A stretch of 64,000 bases of DNA, from NCBI RefSeq assembly GCF_010183535.1, contig NC_071330.1, positions 7,607,717 to 7,671,716 of the forward strand, written 5' to 3'. Both the position numbers and the translations under genes were made by a program. The notes beneath the pieces were generated by a model. The model did no database searches, was not told the origin of the DNA, and saw nothing but the letters and a program-made list of their open reading frames with translations. This document shows positions 13,227-24,960 of the stretch, one piece after another; positions within the stretch are counted from its first letter, which is position 1; the number at the start of each line of letters is the position of its first letter. Source of the stretch: Caenorhabditis remanei (taxonomy: Eukaryota; Nematoda; Chromadorea; Rhabditida; Rhabditidae).

Positions 13227-14176
13227 ATGACGGCTGTTGCCGAGAATCGTGTCGTACGGCGAAATGGTCCAGGAACAAAAAGAGCGGTGAGTCAAATGCT
13301 AACTTGAATTTTAACTGAGTATTGCTGTTTCAGGATTGGAACAGTTGGCCTCCATTGGCTTTTGAAGAAATGGACAGTGCTCTGAACATTCAGCAGTTCA
13401 TCCAACAAACCATAAAAGCTAATCCAGCTGACGTCGAGACTATTCTTACACCACCTTTGGGTATGTTTTCATAACGTCGCAATTATTTTACACGATTCAT
13501 TGAAATCTTCAGATCAAGACGAAGGCGTCTGGAAGTACGAGCATCTCCGGCAGTTCTGCATCGAGCTGAACGGATTGGCTCTTTCGTTACAGGTATTTGA
13601 TTTTTGTCCTGAAACGGATTCCGACACATCTTTTGTGGAAACTGCTAAAAATTTTAATTATTCGTGCATAATATAAAAAGTTTGACACGAACAAACAATT
13701 AGTATAATTTTTCATCCTTTACAGAGAGAATGCTTTCCTGAGTCATGCCAACAAATGACTGCCACAGAGCAATGGATATTTCTCTGTGCTGCTCACAAAA
13801 ATCCAAATGAGGTATAGTATTCGTTGTCCAAATATACCTGTTCTAATTGCCTATTTATTTTCAGTGTCCAGCCATCGATTACACGCGACATACTCTCGAC
13901 GGGGCTGCCACGTTGCTCAACTCTAATAAGTATTTCCCGAGCAGAGTCAACATCAAAGAAATTTCGATTTCGAAGTTGGGATCAGTAGCACGTCGAGTTT
14001 ATCGCATATTTTCTCACGCATTTTTCCATCACCGGAAGTTGTTCGACGAGTTTGAGAATGAGACTCATCTCTGTAAACGGTTCACTACGTACGTATCCAA
14101 GTACAATTTGATGCAGCAAGAGCACTTGATCGTTCCAATTTTACCGAATCAACAACAACAGCAAACTGCACAATAA
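13227..14176 (+). CDS. mob-4: MOB4/phocein (MOB kinase activator-like, STRIPAK subunit)
   Basis: Five exons (13227-13286, 13334-13460, 13513-13592, 13725-13811, 13865-14176) give 221 residues, the usual MOB4 length. Protein starts [20 protein letters not shown]. Family landmarks: [60 protein letters not shown], and the His pair in [15 protein letters not shown] that with the cysteines binds zinc. MOB4 is a core adaptor of the STRIPAK phosphatase-kinase complex. Closest match is phocein, not the MOB1 (LATS-binding) class, judging by the TRHTLDGAA stretch. AATAAA occurs near 14472. The next gene starts 463 bp downstream on the same strand. I recall the C. elegans orthologue as C30A5.3; the symbol is by family. 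Confidence 0.93.
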
Positions 14177-14639
14177 TTTAATCAGCTCATTTCTTGCACA
14201 AAAGCTAATCCATGTTAATTATCACATGCTTCTATTATACCCTCCTTCTCATTCCAATCGTCATTTTCTTTGCTCTGCTCTCTCAATCATAACCGTCTAA
14301 CGAATTTTCATTCCCGCTTAGTCACAAACTTTACAGATAGATCGTTCATCTTGACCTGTACCATTTCTATCCAAGAAATTCTTACTCGTTACTCTTCTCA
14401 GCTGTTAACTTTCCTTTCTTATTCATCTCAAGTTAAACTTGTACATACCCATATGAATTGTTGGAAAACTGCTAATAAATCGTTCAGAGGGATTGCGGGT
14501 AGTGTTGGATACAGCTTTTTGTCAACTACAATTCTGCTATTTCTGTTTTAACTTCATGGCAAATTGAGGGTTCATTCGAAATAAACGATTTTTATTTCGA
14601 AAACCCCAGAAAATGTGTTTTTAGCTCTTAGAAAGTATC

Positions 14640-15491
14640 ATGGATTGTATTGGAAGTGAGTTCACGTATGAGACGGCTTTTGAACTTCTGGTGCGTCTTG
14701 AAGCCGATGAGTTGTTTTTAAATACTTGTCTTCCCAACATCAATAAGGTTCTTGAACTGCATCCAGGAAAGTGCTACGAGTTAGACGGGGATACTGGAGT
14801 TGGAAAAACACAGGTTCTTAATAGCGAGTTGGCTATAAAAACTATGGGATTACAGATCTGCTATTCGATAGCAGCAAAGTTTCTTCAAACGAAGAAAACG
14901 GCAAGAATTGGATGGATCAGTGCGGTCCCTCTGCGGACTGATCATCTTTGTAAGCATTTTAAAACTGGAGAATGTAGTGATCGTTTGCTGGATCGAATTG
15001 CATGTAAACGAGTCGAATACATTTCGGAACTTCGCGAATCACTTGATCATTTTTCCAAAACGTTCAATACACACCTTGTCGTGGTGGAGAACATCGATGC
15101 TCTACTTCATGATACTGCTTACGAAAATGAAATTGGAAGAAATGTGCAAACAGATATAATCGAGCGATTGAAGAAACTGACAAGATTAGGAGTTACGGTG
15201 ATCATTACAAATCATATAGTATGATATTCTATTTGGAACATTCATGCTATGTTTTTTTTTCAGACACATTGGCGAGGATATCCAGCTCCTGCTTTAGGAA
15301 TGTATTGGGCGTCACAAATTGCAAATCGTTTCTATGTGGAGAAACTGAGCGGCGACGTGAGGACTGTCTCAGTAATGGTAAATTTGATTATTTGTTCATT
15401 TGATACAATAATTTTTCAGAAAGAAGGAGAAGATGGAGCAACTCGAGCCAACTTTTCAATTGACGAGAAAGGATTGAAAGCTGCGAACTGA
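14640..15491 (+). CDS. rfs-1: RAD-51 paralogue RFS-1
   Basis: Three exons (14640-15218, 15264-15377, 15420-15491) give 254 residues. Walker A is GDTGVGKT at residues 50-57; the Walker B strand is HLVVVENIDALL. Later blocks LGVTVIITNHITHWRG and ALGMYWASQIANRF match the C-terminal core of RecA/RAD51 family ATPases. The protein is short, with little N-terminal domain, as in RAD51 paralogues. C. elegans RFS-1 (about 245 residues, C30A5.2 in my memory) works with RIP-1 to remodel RAD-51 filaments during homologous recombination at stalled forks. Length, order next to mob-4 and unc-86, and motifs all agree. The gene may be co-transcribed with mob-4. Confidence 0.88.
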
Positions 15492-15646
15492 TAAATAGGT
15501 GAACACTTTTGATAACGTGCTATTTAGGTCTCCTCTTTGAAAAAATCTTATACGTCTGTTCATGGTGAATGATTGGAGACCTGTGCGGTTAGCTTCTTGC
15601 ATTTTAGAGTTATGTGTGAAACGTAATATCTTAATATATTGAAAAG

Positions 15647-16137
15647 ACGGTGCTATACCAGTTGGAAGGGGTCACTTTTTTTCGCGATTTTTTCACTTTT
15701 TTCGACATCAAAATGATAGCTGATTATTTTTATGATGTTTTTAAGTTGTTAGGACACAAAAAATTTTCCATCGAAAAAAATTTTTTTTTCCCGAAAATTT
15801 CCAAAAAAAAAATTTTTTTTTTTGGGGGGGGGCCACTCAAAAACTGTTTTTGGGGTATTCCGAATCAGTGTGCTGAAAGAAGGACAAAGCTTACACAATG
15901 AGTGTGATTCTTGTGAGGGACCACTTTTCACCATTCTCTTAGGCTTAGGTTTCTTAGAAACTCGGAAAAAATTGAAAAAAACGACAAAAATTGACAAATT
16001 AATCGTTTTTGTCAATTTTTTTTTCCGAATTTCTAAGAAACCTAAGCCTAAGAAAAAGGTTAAGTAACAAAAAAGTGTCTCTCACACGCCTTCAGCCTCA
16101 CAAAAAAAGTGACCCCTTCCAACTGGTATAGCACCGT
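15647..16137. mobile_element. 491-bp fold-back MITE-like element with perfect 36-bp terminal inverted repeats
   Basis: The ends (ACGGTGCTATACCAGTTGGA... at 15647-15682 and its exact complement at 16102-16137) form a perfect 36-bp inverted repeat. A second perfect 23-bp inverted repeat lies inside (15938-15960 and 16030-16052), so the right half is itself a hairpin. Poly-A/poly-T runs and a ten-base G run (near 15824-15833) fill the left half. No transposase frame is present. No clear target-site duplication is visible at the borders. It sits just downstream of rfs-1. Confidence 0.85.
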
Positions 16138-17912
16138 TATATATCATTGCCCTGCTTTTGGCGGTGTCAGTCATGAGTGAAACTGAAATTTCGCGTGTTC
16201 AGAGGACGTGTGTGCCTTTCGAAAATAGCGAGGAATCAGCTGAGACATTCACTCACTCACTCACTTCGCTCACTGCTCTAGGCACTTCTTTTCTCGCGCG
16301 AGCGCCCGGCTGACACAGGGAGACGAGGCGTCCACTGGCCATCGACGAAAAACACGGACAACGAAATAGTGTGTGAAGTAAATGAAGTTGGGGAGAAACG
16401 CAGAGACGAAACGCCTCGTGATTCGGGTCAGCCCCACCGGTCGATCCTGCGTCTCAACGTGTTCGTCGCATCTCGGGGAAAGAATGCCGGCGTCCAGTCG
16501 GTGCGTTTTATGTCAGCTGATTTTCGTCCGATTCGTTACCTCTTCGGATGCGAACGACCACACAAAATACGTTTGATAAGCTTTTCTTCTTTCCTCTGAT
16601 AATTCGTTCCTACGAGGATGGATCAGTGTGGTAGAAATTATATAGAGATGTCTTTTCTTCGTAGTGTTATGAAAAATAGCCCTCTTCACAACCAAAATTT
16701 GGAATCGAGGATTTTTTTTTGTTTTTCTACAAAGGTTCTGAGATACAGGAATCGCATTTTTTTCGTTAGTACTTTCGTACCCAACTACTTTTCATTCTCT
16801 TCCAGCAGCCAGATTATGCTTATTTTTGTTTTCACACTCGGTCCTTACCCAGACAGTCATGCCACAACAACTAGTAGAGCATAGGAAAAAAGGGAGCGCA
16901 AATAAACAACACACTCTGGTTTTCTGCTCCGTGGCATCTACACCATTGCTATGCTCCTCTAAAAAAGTTATATAGCATTTTATGATTTCTTTTGTTCCCC
17001 ATTCTGTTCTCTACGGATATCCGATGAATTGAGAGAAACCATTAATAGTGCAGGGTCGAATGTTTTTATAGCTTTGCACTTCCGACAATTGCTCAGGCCG
17101 GCACGGGGAGACTTTTCAAAGTCTGGAAATAATTAATCCACTTCTTCTTGTCTTCTCGAATACCAACGGACACTCCCAAGTTTATTTCTTTCTCTTCTGT
17201 TGCTATTTCAAAATTATCTACTCTTTCTGTGGTACCTTTACACCATTCTCTGTGGTTTTAGACCTCAGTTGATCCGTCCTTGGCGCAAATATCTATTCAT
17301 GGGCATCTGGCTAAGAATTCAGTAAATTGTAAATTCCTTATTTAGATTACGACCTCAGAAAAGAAAAAGGAGTGTGCGGTAGTCCTATGTCTACGTCTGC
17401 TCCCTTCTTAGTATCCACCATAAAGAATCTCATAAAAACATTGTGTCGTCAAAGGGCAAGCCAAGGACTACTGATACTGAAAGAGACAGATGTCGAATAG
17501 ATGACAAAGAGAAGACGGAATAGAGGATAGAGGCCATTTGACGGAATGTGATCAGGTGGTGGAGTATCCTTATCCTCTATATTCTTAGCATCTTTTCACC
17601 ATTTCTTACGAAGATTATGTCACTGCGTACCTTTCCGTTTTCTTTATTACTACATTTTACAGCATTTTATCTGAAAATGTATCATATTAATGATGTTCTG
17701 AAAAAGTGTATTGATTCTAAAACACGACTTCCTTTTTTTTAAATCATTCAGTATTCATAATCTATTTCATTTTAACTAGCTCTTAATCCCTATTTTTATG
17801 TTTCTCTATTCATTCTTTTCAGAAAACCATCCTCTTCTGCGAACGAGTATATTGGGATGAGTTTTTGATTTCATTCACTCTACATCATTAGCCTCATATT
17901 GTATCTGAATCC
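16138..17912. promoter_or_regulatory. Upstream region of fbxl-1
   Basis: No gene recognised. It includes a CACT-type tandem stretch (about 16250-16275) followed by a GC-rich patch (CTCGCGCGAGCGCCCGG, near 16292) that stands out from the A/T-rich surroundings, and then pyrimidine-rich sequence up to the fbxl-1 start. It probably holds the fbxl-1 promoter and perhaps non-coding first exons. Confidence 0.45.
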
Positions 17913-20367
17913 ATGGAGACGGCTGACAGAAGAAGTGCTGCGGCAGCGGCCAATTCAAGACGTGCTAAACGTTTAGCTCAGCAAGCTCACAAGACACATC
18001 CTGTGATTCAAGCAAAACAAAATCAAGTAAGTATTATTTTAGTTTTTATAATGTTTTTTGATGGCCATTCTTTTTATGGTTAATATGGTCAAAATTATCG
18101 AAATTTTGGACCGAAATGTATTTTTCCAGATGTATCTAATCACTACTCTCTCACAAGCACAAACGGATAATTCCCTAATCAATCGTGTTTTGCCCAAGGA
18201 AGTCCTTCTCAAGTAAGAATTTTGCTACTCACATAATGACTAATTTTTTTTTGAATATTTTCCAGAGTCTTTTCATTTCTTGATACCAAAGCTCTCTGTC
18301 GATCTGCTCAAGTATGTCGCTCATGGAATGTACTTGCATTGGATGGATCCAATTGGCAACGAGTTGATTTATTCACTTTTCAACGCGATGTCAAAAGTTC
18401 TGTAATTGAAAATTTGGCGTGCCGATGCGGAGGATTCCTGAAAGAGCTTTCACTGAAAGGTTGTGAAAATATTCATGATTCGGCTCTTCGTACTTTCACT
18501 TCGAGATGTCCTAATCTGGAACATCTTAGCTTGTACAGATGTAAACGTGTAACTGATGCATCTTGTGAGAATCTCGGAAGATACTGCCACAAATTAAACT
18601 ACTTGAATCTCGAAAATTGTTCTTCTATTACTGATCGAGCTATGAGATATATTGGGTATGCCAAATAAGTAATCAAAAAAAAAAGTATCGTTATTTTCAG
18701 CGACGGATGCCCTAATTTGACCTATCTCAATATTTCATGGTGTGATGCAGTTCAAGACCGTGGAGTTCAGATTATCATTACAAACTGTGCTTCTCTCGAT
18801 ACTCTCATTCTCCGTGGATGTGAAGGTCTTACCGAGAACGTTTTCGGACCAGTCGAGGGACAAATGGCTTCATTGAAAAAATTAAACTTGTTGCAATGTT
18901 TCGTAAGAAGATCTATCCTACTAAAGTATTTCACGACTATATTTTCAGCAGCTAACTGACGCTACAGTACAAAACATTTCGAATGGAGCTATGAATTTGG
19001 AGTATTTATGCATGTCAAATTGCAACCAAATAACAGATCGGTCACTGATTGCACTTGGACAAACTTCACATAATCTCAAAGTCCTTGAACTATCCGGGTG
19101 CAACCTTCTTGGGGATAATGGATTTGTTCAACTTTCCAAAGGGTGTAAGATGTTGGAACGTCTTGATATGGAGGACTGTTCGCTCATCTCTGATATCACA
19201 ATCAATAATCTTTCGAATCAATGTGTAGCTCTCCGGGAGCTCAGTCTTTCGCACTGTGAGCTGATCACAGATGAATCAATTCAAAACTTGGTAACAAAGC
19301 ACCGTGAAACGTTGAAAATATTAGAATTGGACAATTGCCCACAATTAACTGATTCTACTTTGTCACATCTTCGACACTGCAGAGCTTTGAAACGAATCGA
19401 CCTCTATGATTGCCAAAATGTTACAAAAGAAGCGATTGTAAGATTCCAGGTTGGTATGTTTCCTACTGTATCAATGATCAATCCTGATCAACATCTCTAC
19501 TCATCCTGTAATATTCATCTTTTTAATGTGAACTTTTCAGCATCATCGTCCAAATATCGAAATCCACGCATACTTTGCACCTGTTACACCACCAGCTGAT
19601 CAAGTTGTAAACCGCGGTGGTATGTTGTTTTAGAGTACGCCGCGGATATTTTTATGCTCGCTATATTTATCTTTCTTCACTCAAACACTTTCAACTCGCA
19701 CTTCTTCTTTCAATTTTGATCAATCAGGCACACCCGGTCTCAAAAGGTATGTAGAAAACGATGGCATGGTGTGACTGGTTGGCACACTTGTTTTTTGTAA
19801 TTTCAATTTATAATTATTTATAAACTAGCTATTTTCTTCTTCGTGTTCGCAACTTTTTTGGCGAGCCTGATAGTAATTATATCCCCTACCGGGTTAGGCT
19901 ACTCTCAAAGAGCCCTTATGTTGAAATTACAATAACCAGAGACTGTGTTAATTATTACTAACAAAATCTTGTTTAGCTCTATTTGAAGATATTAATGGTT
20001 GCAAGATATTGCTGTTTTTTCACAGATCATATACAAACAAGTTCGAGAAGAACTACTAGCGATCACCAACATGTTCCCTTTTTCTGTACTAGGCTTACGG
20101 TATCCGGAATGGTGTATTCCAGAAAACCAATTTATTCACATGCAGCGAAATTCAAAAACTTAAACGGAGAATAACTCGCTTCGTGTTTCCCGGATATTTA
20201 CTACTATGCAAAACATAACCGCATTTCAAATTGCTCGCTGCACCTGATAAGTTTCATTAGTTTTGACGAATTTCACAATTACACGATTAATTTCATTAGT
20301 TTTGACAAAATTACCTATTATACGATAGTGGTTTTCAGGTATATGCCGGTGCTGTGTTATCTTATGA
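17913..20367 (+). CDS. fbxl-1: F-box/leucine-rich-repeat protein with C-terminal CaaX box (FBXL2/FBXL20 type)
   Basis: Seven exons (17913-18026, 18130-18212, 18266-18655, 18701-18902, 18949-19449, 19541-19619, 20339-20367) sum to 1398 bp, 465 residues. The F-box lies at LPKEVLLKVFSFLDTKALCR. It is followed by cysteine-type LRRs with repeated 'L..L.L..C..ITD' blocks, for example LNYLNLENCSSITDRAM and LEYLCMSNCNQITDRS. The end IHAYFAPVTPP then CRCCVIL is the signature of FBXL2/FBXL20, where the CaaX cysteine is geranylgeranylated. The protein would be the substrate receptor of an SCF ubiquitin ligase acting at membranes. A 19-bp candidate microexon (19728-19746, good splice signals) in the last intron would shift the frame and remove the CaaX box. 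C. elegans orthologue C02F5.7 by memory. Confidence 0.93.
20252..20328 (+). repeat. Two tandem ~39-bp imperfect repeats in the last fbxl-1 intron
   Basis: TTTCATTAGTTTTGAC begins both units (20252 and 20291), followed in each by a similar A/T-rich part ending in ACGATTA or ACGATAG. The second unit ends ten bases before the acceptor of the CaaX exon. Confidence 0.75.
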
Positions 20368-21174
20368 CTACATCTATGTGCCCTGTTCTATGCTATCTAC
20401 AGAAAACTGGTACAAACTGACGAAGCTAACGAAGTCTGAAGTTGAAAATATCATCATCCATTCTATCAGGACAGGGCACCGTGTGCTCAGGGCTGAGCCG
20501 CAAATAATGCATATTCATCTTTACTGTTCCAATACCATGAATTAAAAATGTATATTCGAAACAGTGAAACTACTTTGTATGGATAAAAACAGAATCTCAG
20601 GCAAAAATATATTGAAAAATTCATATTTAACATTCTTTTTGAGAAGTACAAAACATGGAAACGGGTACTCAGGATTTTTTTTTCTCTCAATTTCTATGCT
20701 TGAGTTCTCGTTTGATTCGAATCAAAGTGGTTTCCTTTTGAATACATTGCTTATTTTGAAAAAAAACTTACTGTATTCTACTCATTCTGTTTCTTGAAAA
20801 TTAATTTTGTTAAAATCCTTCATCCAAAATTACTTTTATTACTCTATCGTGTTCTGTAATCGTTCAGTTTGTGAAACTCAACCAAGGAGACCCCACATAA
20901 TCCGTGAAAGAACGCCTGGAATTTGTAGTTTTTCCTTCCCGGAATTTGTAGGGTATCTAACCATGTGTTTACCAATTCAATGTAAACGCGCTCTGTAGTC
21001 GAACATGTGCTATTTATTTCATTCGAACTGCTTCTCATGACTTTTCTATTTCTTTTTTTTTCTGAAAAATAAACTTACCCTTTCTAAACATGCTTTTTTG
21101 TATCTATGTTGAATTCTAATAATCCTATTTTGGCTAAACAATTAAAAATACAAAAATATCACATTTTAGACGGA
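20368..21174. other. Intergenic, fbxl-1 to henn-1
   Basis: About 800 bp on the same strand as both neighbours. It should hold the fbxl-1 3' UTR and the henn-1 promoter. A/T-rich, no gene recognised. Confidence 0.5.
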
Positions 21175-22801
21175 ATGACAAATCTCGACGATGGATGGGG
21201 CGCTCCTTATGACAATGTAGGACATGTTCTTGGTGTTGTCTAGGGCCTATATGTTAAATTTCAGCAAACTTACGTGGAAGCATATGATCAGTTGGAAATG
21301 GCTCTAATGGAACCACTTGATCATGTTCTCGAAAAATCAAATGTGGAAGAGTTTCGTCCCAAATTTAAAAACCAGAAGGATCCGAAAAAACGGAACTGGA
21401 TAAAGAAAACAAACGGTGACACTGAATGGAAGGAACTTATTTATGGATTTGGAACAAGTGACGAATCTGAAATTGAAGATCACGAATTGAAGAAACATTA
21501 TTTCCAACCACCTCTACAAGTTCAAAGAAATTCTTTCGTCAAAAATACACTAATGAACTTCAAGAAAGAATCAAACATAGATATCCAACGTCTTGCTATC
21601 ATGGGATGTGGTGAAATGTCATTGGAAAGAGGGCTTTGTGATGTTCTGGGTACATTTGGAACTATTAATGTTCTTTCTGTGGATATAGATCCGGTTTCTC
21701 TTTCTGTTGGACAACAATTACTCGAGTTAGTTCTACATCGAATGTAAAAGAAAAAAATCTATTTTCAGGAAGCACTTGAATCAGCAAGGAGACATCATAT
21801 CATCCGAAACCGGACTTCCGGTGTTAATGCGTTCTTATCTTGGAGATATACTTGAACCAGATCACCGCTTCGCAGACGTTGATGCTATAGTTTCCCTAGA
21901 AGTGTAGGGGTTCAATGATTCATAGGTTGAATTCTAATCAGAGATTTTAGAGTGGAACACATTTCATTGGAAGACGCGAAGAAGTTTGTCAATAACGTTT
22001 TGGGTACTTTGATCCCAAGAATTTTCATTTTCTCCACTCCAAATCACGAGTATAACACTGTTTTCGGGATGAAACCTGGCGAGTTTCGCCACGATGATCA
22101 CAAGTTTGAAATGAACAGAAAGGAATTCTCCGATTGGCTGGAGGAACTCTCAATTCGTTTTCCTCATTATCTTATCGAACCGCCACATTTCATAGGAATG
22201 ACTCCAAAATACGAAGATCTGAGTGGTGCATCACAGGCGGCAGTCTGTCGTCTCCAAGATAATATAAACACCTCTCTTCCTCAAGAAATCACGCCTTACA
22301 AATCGGTGAATTAGAATTATCGTGATTTGATTAGTATTTGACAAAATGTGAATATTAAGGTGGGTCACGTTGCGTGTCGTCTAGGTAGCCGATTGGTTGC
22401 TTATAATCTCGTTAGACAAGCATTTTTGGAATGGTTGGAGAACGTCGAGATGCACCCCGCTGGGTTAAAAAATGTATGAAGTGAATATTTACCGGTCAAT
22501 ATACATTTTTAAATTTCAGGAAACATTCATGCCATATTGGAGTTTCAATATCTCACATATTCTACATCACATTCATGCTCCCATCAGCTTTTCTTCTACG
22601 ATTGATGAGAAAGTGGCAATGTGAGTGTGTCGTTTTCATGAATAATAATCAATATTCTTTTTCAGTAAGTATATTCAAGGAATGACTAGCTATAAAGTTC
22701 ACCCGGATTCTGTAAATGGCGTCAATGGAATAGCAATTCCGCAAAGTCAAACCAAGGCTAATCTCATCGAGACAGTCGAGCGCAACGCTAAAATGCAGTG
22801 A
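21175..22801 (+). CDS. henn-1: HEN1-type small-RNA 2'-O-methyltransferase HENN-1
   Basis: Seven exons (21175-21216, 21265-21725, 21769-21903, 21951-22305, 22360-22473, 22520-22620, 22666-22801) sum to 1344 bp, 447 residues. The start ATG lies five bases after an acceptor (CATTTTAG), suggesting trans-splicing. The SAM-binding motif is AIMGCGEMSLERGLCD followed by the acidic strand VLSVDIDP. The metal-binding E-x-x-E-H motif is SLEVVEHISLED, formed across the 21903/21951 junction, with the partner histidine in FSTPNHEYN. These are the catalytic hallmarks of HEN1 enzymes, which methylate the 3'-terminal ribose of piRNAs and some siRNAs. C. elegans orthologue C02F5.6 by memory. The order fbxl-1, henn-1 fits. 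Confidence 0.93.
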
Positions 22802-23024
22802 ATCCCTCAAGCTTCTGTCTCTATCATGTTTTCTGTTGTTTGTTTTATTTATGTGTTATTTATTTATTGTATTTATTGCGAATGGGTTTGATTGAAAATG
22901 ACTGAACCGAAAAATTATCATTTTTCCTGCTCATCCTCTTGGAAAAAAAGCCGAGATGGCAAAAATCGTTCAGCTTTGTTTTCCTTTGCATATGCTTCTC
23001 TGAAAAAATGTTCGTCATGATTTT

Positions 23025-23394
23025 CTATGTATTGGAAACCCACTTCAATGCGGCAAAATCAATGTTGGTTGGGATGATTTTTGTATCTTCTTCTGTCAGG
23101 TTTTTTGGGATTTCGGCCCCATTTGCATGATCAATGTTAGAGAAATCCAGGATAATTACATCTTTATCTCCAGTGACTGTTGGTACAAATGCATCGGCTA
23201 CATCATCTTCTAGAGCATGCTCCAAAGTACAAGATGATAACATGAATGAGGAGAGGATGACGGTAGCAGTGATGAGCTGAAAATATATTAAGAGGCTCAG
23301 TTCCCAACACACATACTATTCATTGCAGGAGTTTTCTTATAAAGTTTTCCCTAAAGATTGCAACATTTCTTCCAAACACTAAACTCACCTTCAT
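23025..23394 (-). CDS. Small secreted protein of unknown function
   Basis: Two exons. The first codes only Met-Lys (23389-23394), then a 112-bp intron, then 23025-23276. The joined protein is about 85 residues and begins MKLITATVILSSFMLSSC, a good signal peptide. The mature part is acidic (CTLEHALEDDVADAF) with one potential N-glycosylation site (NLT) and no dibasic cleavage sites, so it does not look like a neuropeptide precursor. Not recognised. The read without the intron gives a different N-terminus (MCWELSLLIYF) and is less likely because the splice signals are good. Confidence 0.55.
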
Positions 23395-24245
23395 TCTTCC
23401 GAAAGACAATAAAGACAGACCGGATCCAAACCCAGAAGAAACCGATTGGAAAGTGGTGTTTTGTTATCAGAAAGTGTTCGATCGTCTCTTTTTAACAAGG
23501 TCAAACTAGTGAAAGGGGGCGTGGTCAATTGTCAAATCATCGGATTTAGAAGTACGAAGTGTTTCTCTAATTCTCCAATCTCCTTCAATACTTATTTGAA
23601 AAGAGGGTACTGTAGTGGTCAAAGTACATGTCACATTGGGGTTTTTTCTTCGAAAAACATAGAATCTAGTATCGGTAAATAAATAAACATCTTTTCTGAA
23701 GACACCGTCTCTCAATTCTTTTCCGGTATAGACGAAGAACACACATTTCAGAACACGGCACATAATCCGGACGCATTCTTCTTCTTTCTCAAGGCCAACT
23801 CGTAAATACATGGACAGGTTCTCAGTTTTTGATTTTTAGTTTATGTGGCAAACCAACTTAAATCAGAGAAATATATAGAAAGCAAGAATAGGTTCTGGTT
23901 CTTTTCAGGTGAAGTTCGAAAGTGATTTGAAAAAAAAAACAACAATCACGTTGACACTTTTTGGCCAAACACGATACTGAACGGAAAGTCAGAGGATTTT
24001 TAGAACTGTAATTTCATAGTGAGGAGATATTTGATTTTCAGAGACAGTCTCACTTTAGTGGAGATGACAATGAAATCAGATAATGATTCATTTAAAAGAG
24101 TTCGAAAATTTCAGAAGAGTCGTGAACTTCTCTCGTTTTCATGACCGTGTTACCCCAACTCCTGGTCATTTCTCGAGGTTGATAGAACAGGAAAATTCTA
24201 GATTCCATTAATCGATAACTGGTTCCCTCTCCATCAGTACGGCTT
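23395..24245. other. Intergenic, divergent promoters
   Basis: Separates the minus-strand secreted protein from the plus-strand four-TM gene, so it should contain both promoters. No further gene recognised. Confidence 0.5.
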
Positions 24246-24869
24246 ATGTCATCCATGGATCAAATTCCTCCGTATGAGTACTACAAGTACGTTTTCGCCA
24301 CAAGATGTGCTGTTCTTGCTTGCTCTTCATTTGAGGTATTGTTTAATTAAAGCATTTCAGATAGCAATATATTTATATTGCTATTTTTTCCAGCTCATAA
24401 TGGTCGTTCTCGGCTCATTGGGTGATAGTAACGCCCTTGCCAAACTGTTCTATATTATTTTCATTGGTTCATCTGCTGCTGTTTCTGCATTCAATATCCA
24501 ACAATCAACCGATGGACGTGATGAAATCAAGAAAGTCGTTGGAGCAGGAGACAACGAAACACGTGGAAGAGCAGTTGCTCTCGTCATTCTTCCAGCTCTT
24601 TCTGGAATTCTCGTGTTCTTGTGTGTCTCCGGTCACGCGTTCTTTTCACTTTTCGTTCTCATCCACGTTCTTGCATCAGTTGGACAACTCGGAATGGAAG
24701 CATATGAGGTATTTTCGTAGACAATATTAGTCTTCGATATTCCCAATTTCAGGCCAAAAATGGATTCCGAGTCAGAGCTCCAGAAAACAAAAAAGCTGTT
24801 GCTGATCCATACGATGAGAATTATCAAACATTGAACAATGTTCAAGACGAGATTTTCGATAAGAAATAA
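24246..24869 (+). CDS. Four-TM membrane protein of unknown function
   Basis: Three exons (24246-24335, 24394-24708, 24753-24869) give 173 residues. It starts [20 protein letters not shown]. Hydrophobic segments: [58 protein letters not shown] and [16 protein letters not shown]. The short cytosolic-looking tail is charged ([19 protein letters not shown]). I do not recognise the family. AATAAA at 24926-24931 lies 57 bp after the stop; the convergent tetraspanin gene ends only 91 bp away. Confidence 0.8.
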
Positions 24870-24960
24870 GAGACTTTGGATTCAAAGAACTTCTACTTGG
24901 TGTTTTCTTTTCGCTGTTTTCATTCAATAAAATTTTACTTGAAAGAAATGAAAAATATGT

